In this document: one piece after another, positions 4,926-8,714 of the stretch
How positions within the stretch are numbered: the first letter of the stretch is position 1
How the letters are laid out: each line of letters begins with the position of its first letter
DNA from: Pseudomonadota bacterium
Lineage (GTDB): Bacteria > Desulfobacterota > Syntrophobacteria > Syntrophobacterales > Syntrophobacteraceae
Reading direction: 5' to 3'
DNA: 8,714 bases
Assembly (NCBI GenBank): GCA_023442755.1
Contig: JAEZXS010000125.1
Coordinates: 1-8,714 of the forward strand
Made by a program: the position numbers and the translations under genes
The notes under the pieces: generated by a model
The model's database searches: none
What the model was told of the DNA's origin: nothing
Seen by the model: only the letters and a program-made list of their open reading frames with translations

Positions 4926-5765
4926 CTATCTCGTATGCTGAGCCGATGAGCGCTTCGGGAGCAGCGACCGGAGTTCGCTTTGAGGAATGAAGCCCGGCAG
5001 ATCGTCGGGTCTGAGTTTTTTCGCAAGCTTGGTTTTCAGCTTGATGACCGCCTTGGTGTGGATCTGGGAGATCCGCGATTCCGTGTAGCCGAGGGTAAAG
5101 CCGATTTCCTTCATCGTGAGTTCTTCATAGTAATAGAGCGACAGGACGAGCTGTTCTTTTTCCGAAAGAGTGGTTATGGCTTCGGCCAGGTGCTTCTGGA
5201 TCTCATGCCGGTATGTCCGGTCAAAAAGCTCGTCCGAAGCGGATGCGAGTGCATGAGATTCGCGGTTCTCCCGGATGACTTCATGGATATTTTCCGGCAG
5301 AAACGAGATGCCCTTTGTCTCGTCCAGCAACTTGTGGAATTCATCCATGCCGATGCCCATCTCCGTTGCGACCTCCTCTTCGGTTGGATCGCGTCCAAGC
5401 CGCTGCTCCAGTGCAATGCAGGCCTTCTCCAGCGTTGCGCTCTTCTGCCGAAGCGATCTCGGCACCCAGTCCATCGAACGTATTTCGTCCAGCATCGCTC
5501 CTTTTATCCGTATTTTGGCGTAGTACTCGAAAGGGATGCCCTGGCTGGAGTCGTATTTTTCGATTGCATCGATAAGGCCGAGGATGCCCGCGCTGATAAG
5601 GTCGTCGACAGAGATGTGGTCGGGCAGCCGTGAAATCAACCTCAAGGCAATGTACTTCACAAGATCGCTGTGTTCCAGAACGGCCCGTTCCTTGTCGCTG
5701 ACTGCGGAGTTTTCGACCACCTGATTGAGATAGGGATTCTTCCGAACCGGATATCTTTGTTCCAT
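4926..5765 (-). CDS. fliA: RNA polymerase sigma factor for flagellar operon (sigma-28)
   Basis: A 279-residue sigma-70-family protein of the FliA/WhiG group, which directs RNA polymerase to late flagellar and chemotaxis promoters. Sigma region 2 covers about 32-101, with HISVDDLISAGILGLIDAI and the group signature FEYYAKIRIKGAMLDEIRSM followed by DWVPRSLR. Region 3 is at about 108-160 (LGRDPTEEEVATEMGI). Region 4 is at about 197-247, with LSEKEQLVLSLYYYEELTMKEIG and recognition helix TESRISQIHTKAV. The C-terminal tail (250-279) is somewhat longer than usual. The gene follows flhG by 21 nt in the common flhF-flhG-fliA order. The ribosome site before the ATG at 5765 is weak (GGA about 14 nt away), so translation may depend on coupling to flhG. 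Its anti-sigma factor FlgM is not encoded here. Confidence 0.96.
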   Translation of the reverse strand: MEQRYPVRKNPYLNQVVENSAVSDKERAVLEHSDLVKYIALRLISRLPDHISVDDLISAGILGLIDAIEKYDSSQGIPFEYYAKIRIKGAMLDEIRSMDWVPRSLRQKSATLEKACIALEQRLGRDPTEEEVATEMGIGMDEFHKLLDETKGISFLPENIHEVIRENRESHALASASDELFDRTYRHEIQKHLAEAITTLSEKEQLVLSLYYYEELTMKEIGFTLGYTESRISQIHTKAVIKLKTKLAKKLRPDDLPGFIPQSELRSLLPKRSSAQHTR

Positions 5766-5786
5766 AGTTGCTGTTGTCCGTTCCTG

Positions 5787-6668
5787 TTAGACGTTGAGCA
5801 GCCGTTTCCAGAAAAACTGAATCGAGCCAGGGTTCACTGCAGGGGCGGCCTTCCTGATGTGCTCCGCCAGGTTCATGAACGCCTGTGCGGCCTGCGAGTC
5901 AGGGAAGGCATCCAGCAGCGCTTTTTGCCGGAGAACCGCTTTGGTCACCGCATGATCGTTGGGGATGGTCCCGAGGTAATCGAGCGACAGGCCATCGAGG
6001 AAGTGATCGGCCACCTTGCTGATCTTGGCGAAAATGGATTTTCCCGCCGCCTCCCCGCTGGACTGGTTGACGAGCACCCGGAAGTAGCGCTCCCCGTATT
6101 TCGAGTAGAGCACCTTTATAAGGGCGTAGGCGTCGGTCAACGAGGTCGGTTCGGGAGTCACGACAATGATTTTTTCGTGTGCGGCCAGGTTGAAGTAGAG
6201 CACCACGTCGGAAATGCCTGCACTGGTGTCGATGAGAAGGATGTCTATATCGGTTTCCAGCCCGTCCAGGAGTTCCAGGAAGAGCAATTTCTGTTCGTCG
6301 CTGAGCCTGGTGAGTTCTTGCACCCCGGAACTGGACGGCATGATCTTTACATTCCCCGGACCTTGGATCAGCACTTCATCGAGCCGCTTTTTGCCTTCCA
6401 GCACATGGCTGAGGTTGTACTTGGGCGTGAGGCCGAGCAGAACGTCTATATTGGCCAGGCCGAGGTCCGCATCCATGATGAGCACTCGCAGACCGAGCCG
6501 GTCGAAGGCGAGGGCCAGGTTGATCACGACGTTGCTTTTCCCCACTCCACCCTTGCCGCTGCTTACCGCCATGACCCTGATCGGTTTTTGCTGCGTCGGC
6601 ATGGTAATGAGACGGCCCGTTTTAAGCTCGCCGTTTCCTTTTCTTCTGAGACCTAACGCCTGATCCAT
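5787..6668 (-). CDS. flhG: MinD-like ATPase FlhG (YlxH/FleN), flagellar number regulator
   Basis: A 293-residue ParA/MinD-family ATPase that limits flagellar number and acts with FlhF. The N-terminus MDQALGLRR (1-9) matches the DQAxxLR activator motif by which FlhG stimulates the FlhF GTPase. The deviant Walker A is SGKGGVGKS (37-45, signature K39, catalytic K44), the switch I/A' region is DADLGLANIDVLLGL (66-80), and Walker B is LLIDTSAGI with D147. TPEPTSLTDAYALIK (171-185) is highly typical of FlhG. The C-terminal 281-293 (SIQFFWKRLLNV) looks like an amphipathic membrane-targeting helix, as in MinD/FlhG. The ATG at 6668 is preferred over the internal Met23 because it includes the DQ motif; a purine-rich AAAGGGAAAA precedes it. 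The gene starts 22 nt after flhF. Confidence 0.96.
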   Translation of the reverse strand: MDQALGLRRKGNGELKTGRLITMPTQQKPIRVMAVSSGKGGVGKSNVVINLALAFDRLGLRVLIMDADLGLANIDVLLGLTPKYNLSHVLEGKKRLDEVLIQGPGNVKIMPSSSGVQELTRLSDEQKLLFLELLDGLETDIDILLIDTSAGISDVVLYFNLAAHEKIIVVTPEPTSLTDAYALIKVLYSKYGERYFRVLVNQSSGEAAGKSIFAKISKVADHFLDGLSLDYLGTIPNDHAVTKAVLRQKALLDAFPDSQAAQAFMNLAEHIRKAAPAVNPGSIQFFWKRLLNV

Positions 6669-6690
6669 TTATTTTCCCTTTCTTTACGGT

Positions 6691-7779
6691 CTAATTCCTT
6701 GCCGGGAGCAAAAACGAAAGTATCCGCTTCTGAGTGGCCGGTTCGATGTCTTCCGGAACACGCTGCCCCGTGCCCATGTACGACAGGGGGTAATCGAACC
6801 TGAGGAGTTGGTTGAGCATGCACCCGTGATGTATCGTTTCGTCGAGCTTCGTAAAAATCAGACTGTTGATGGCCATTTCACGGAAGTGAAAGATCGTCTG
6901 TTTCAGGTCTTCGTCTTTTGCGGTCGCGCTCAGGACGAGAAAGTGAGTGAACTTCTGCCCGTGGTCGAAAAGCGTCTGCAGGTGCCTGACATGATCGCGA
7001 TTGAGAAAGTTTCTGCCCGTGGTGTCGACGAGAATAGCGTCGAAGTGGCTGAATTCCTTGCGCACCTTGTCGAACTCCGACTTGCTCTGGGCGATGGCGA
7101 AAGGAATGTCCAGGATGTTGGCATAGGTCTGGAGCTGGTCGACCGCGCCGATGCGATAGGTATCGAGCGATATGATCCCGAGTTCGTGCTGGCGCTTGAT
7201 CTTGAGATAAGCTGCGAGCTTTGCCAGGGTGGTCGTCTTCCCGACGCCTGTGGGGCCGAGAAAAGTGAAGACGGAACCCGTGCTGCTGGTGTGCGCCAGG
7301 TTTCGGAACGGCCGGGCGAACCGGACCTTGGCGAACAGTTTGCCGCACATGGCATCGAAAATCCGGCGCGTGTCCGCCTCTGCACCATTCAGTTCAGCGG
7401 CGGCCCGGTTGAGCAGCAGATAGATTTGCTTCTCGTCGAACCCGCGGATAAGCAGCGAATGGTATATCTCCGCGATGGGCTGTTTCGTCTGAAGCTGAAC
7501 GAAATGGTCCTTGGAGGAGATGAGCATGGAGAGGAAGCTTTTTATCTCCTGAATATCATTGTGCATGTCCGCCGGAACGGAATCTCCGGCCGGGGAGGAG
7601 GTTACAGGTTCCATGGGGTCGGCCGGCAGGTCTCGGGCCGCCGTAACTTCGAAGCGGCAATCCGCGGCGGCGGCCGCAACCTGCTTGCTGCTCAGAATTA
7701 TGGCATCCGGCCCGAGTTCGTGTTTAACCTGCGCCAGTGCTCGATCCATGCTGGGGCCCCTGAAGGTTTTAACTTGCAT
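6691..7779 (-). CDS. flhF: Flagellar biosynthesis SRP-type GTPase FlhF
   Basis: A 362-residue SRP-family GTPase that positions new flagella at the membrane and recruits early basal-body parts. The N-terminal B domain begins MQVKTFRGPSMDRALAQVK and is followed by a variable linker (50-75). An N domain spans about 76-160. The NG GTPase carries G1 GPTGVGKTTT (175-184), G2 DTYRIGAVDQL (206-216), G3 DTTGRN (252-257) and G4 TKLDE (310-314); the closing GTGQRVPEDIE (336-346) is characteristic of FlhF/Ffh/FtsY. It is slightly short for the family because of a compact B domain and linker. The ATG overlaps the flhA stop by 11 nt, and AGGA sits 6 nt upstream inside the flhA end, so translation is probably coupled to flhA. 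It partners with the FlhG encoded next. Confidence 0.96.
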   Translation of the reverse strand: MQVKTFRGPSMDRALAQVKHELGPDAIILSSKQVAAAAADCRFEVTAARDLPADPMEPVTSSPAGDSVPADMHNDIQEIKSFLSMLISSKDHFVQLQTKQPIAEIYHSLLIRGFDEKQIYLLLNRAAAELNGAEADTRRIFDAMCGKLFAKVRFARPFRNLAHTSSTGSVFTFLGPTGVGKTTTLAKLAAYLKIKRQHELGIISLDTYRIGAVDQLQTYANILDIPFAIAQSKSEFDKVRKEFSHFDAILVDTTGRNFLNRDHVRHLQTLFDHGQKFTHFLVLSATAKDEDLKQTIFHFREMAINSLIFTKLDETIHHGCMLNQLLRFDYPLSYMGTGQRVPEDIEPATQKRILSFLLPARN

Positions 7780-8714
7780 AATCCATCCTGATTATTCCCA
7801 CCGAACGTATCTCAAGCGATGTGCTCAATTCGTTGTGGCTGATCACCGCCACATCGGGCAAAAACCTTTCGAGCAGCTTTCTCAAATGCCGCCTTACTAC
7901 GGGTGAGCAGAGCAGGACAGGGTGGTATCCCAGGCTCACCGCACGCTTCACCTCATTGCTGGTCGTCTGTATGAACTGCTGGAGGAATCCGGGCTCCAGG
8001 CTCAGAAGAGAACCCTGATCGGATTTCTGAATGCCCCGGGCGATTCTTTCCTCCAGCGCCTGCTGGAGTGAGAGTACGGGGAATTTGTGATCTTCGGTCT
8101 CATAGGGCCGGGTTATAGTGCGTCCCAGGGCCTGGCGGACGTATTCCGTCAGAATGTCGGGGTCCTTCGACATATGTGCGCTGTCAGCGAGGGTTTCGCA
8201 GATGGTTTGCAGGTCGCGAATGGATACGGACTCACGAATGAGGTTCTGCAGCACCTTCTGGATTATTCCGGGCGAGAGCAGGTTTGGTACGAGTTCATCC
8301 ACGAGCTTGGATTGCTGTGTGGCCAGGTTGTCGAGAAGCTGCTGGACTGTCTGACGCGTCAGCATCTGATCCGCAAATTTTTTGAACAGCTCCGTCAAAT
8401 GTGTGGCGACCACGGTAGAGGGGTCTATGACCGTGTAGCCTGCGCGGATGGCTTCCTCTCGCCTGTTTTCGGGAATCCAGACCGCCGGCAGATCGAATGC
8501 CGGGTCTTTAGTCGGGATGCCTTTGATCTGCACGGTATTCTCACCCGAGCTCAGAGCCAGGTAATGCCCGACTATGATTTCGCTGCCGCCGACCGGGTTG
8601 CCCTTGAGCAGCAGCCGATATTCTGCCGGTTTGAGCTGCAGGTTGTCGCGCACGTGCAGTGCCGGAACCAGGATGCCGTATTCCAGGGCAAGCTGCTGGC
8701 GGATGGCCTTGATG
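7769..8714 (-). CDS. flhA: Flagellar export-gate protein FlhA, C-terminal cytosolic part (5' end outside window)
   Basis: The frame enters from the right edge (first complete codon at 8713) and gives 314 residues ending in a TAA stop. It reads IKAIRQQLALEYGILVPALH and then VRDNLQLKPAEYRLLLKG, the start of the FlhA cytosolic domain. The conserved block AGYTVIDPSTVVATHLTE follows, then VQQLLDN, LVPNLLSPGIIQKVLQNLI and SIRDLQTICETLAD, and finally a LxxRFLPDVAVISHNEL segment, all typical of FlhA_C. This domain forms the nonameric ring of the type III export gate and docks late substrate-chaperone complexes. Full-length FlhA is about 690 residues, so the eight-helix membrane part (about 380 residues) lies outside the window. 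Type III secretion SctV homologues share the fold, but flhF/flhG/fliA next door settle it as flagellar. Confidence 0.96.
   Translation of the reverse strand, partial: IKAIRQQLALEYGILVPALHVRDNLQLKPAEYRLLLKGNPVGGSEIIVGHYLALSSGENTVQIKGIPTKDPAFDLPAVWIPENRREEAIRAGYTVIDPSTVVATHLTELFKKFADQMLTRQTVQQLLDNLATQQSKLVDELVPNLLSPGIIQKVLQNLIRESVSIRDLQTICETLADSAHMSKDPDILTEYVRQALGRTITRPYETEDHKFPVLSLQQALEERIARGIQKSDQGSLLSLEPGFLQQFIQTTSNEVKRAVSLGYHPVLLCSPVVRRHLRKLLERFLPDVAVISHNELSTSLEIRSVGIIRMDYAS

Noticed and set aside
5670..6656. 328-aa plus-strand open frame
   Set aside because: It is antisense to flhG and part of fliA, with no domain seen. Long antisense frames are expected from the codon bias.
6808..7791. 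327-aa plus-strand open frame
   Set aside because: It is antisense to flhF, whose four GTPase motifs are on the minus strand.

Overview
The window looks like chromosomal DNA of a motile, GC-rich Gram-negative bacterium, most likely a Desulfobacterota/deltaproteobacterial lineage. That placement is an inference from three things: the flhA-flhF-flhG-fliA gene order, a DHH-CBS phosphoesterase, and a helix-turn-helix/EIIA-Ntr fusion of a type I associate with that group. It is not a phylogenetic result. Every gene I can support lies on the minus strand, so the biological order runs from high to low coordinates.

Right part (about 8714 to 3735): the downstream end of a flagellar operon. It begins with the cytosolic C-terminal part of the export-gate protein FlhA, cut by the window edge. 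Next come FlhF (SRP-type GTPase), FlhG (MinD-like ATPase), FliA (sigma-28), a FliL-like single-pass membrane protein and a DUF2802-like membrane/coiled-coil/HTH-like protein. flhA and flhF overlap by 11 nt, and the other gaps are about 12 to 24 nt, as expected for one transcription unit. FlhF and FlhG would set the place and number of flagella, FlhA exports substrates, FliA drives late flagellar genes, and the last two proteins are probably basal-body or accessory factors.

Middle (3734 to 2947): two small soluble proteins of unknown function (58 and 84 aa). Each has a good Shine-Dalgarno site that fixes its start. They are separated by gaps of about 110 to 135 nt holding small hairpins and a very GC-rich block.

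Left part (2946 to 1): a DHH/DHHA1 phosphoesterase with two CBS domains and a TTG start, an NADP-type short-chain dehydrogenase 55 nt downstream, and a 255-nt intergenic region with two inverted repeats. One of these is a good intrinsic-terminator candidate. After it comes a gene running off the left edge that encodes an excisionase-type HTH fused to an EIIA-Ntr-like phosphotransferase domain.

No RNA genes, insertion sequences, CRISPR arrays or attachment sites were seen. I found no clear undescribed system. The most distinctive items are the HTH-EIIA fusion, the free-standing DHH-CBS protein, the two orphan small proteins and the divergent FliL-like and DUF2802-like genes after fliA.
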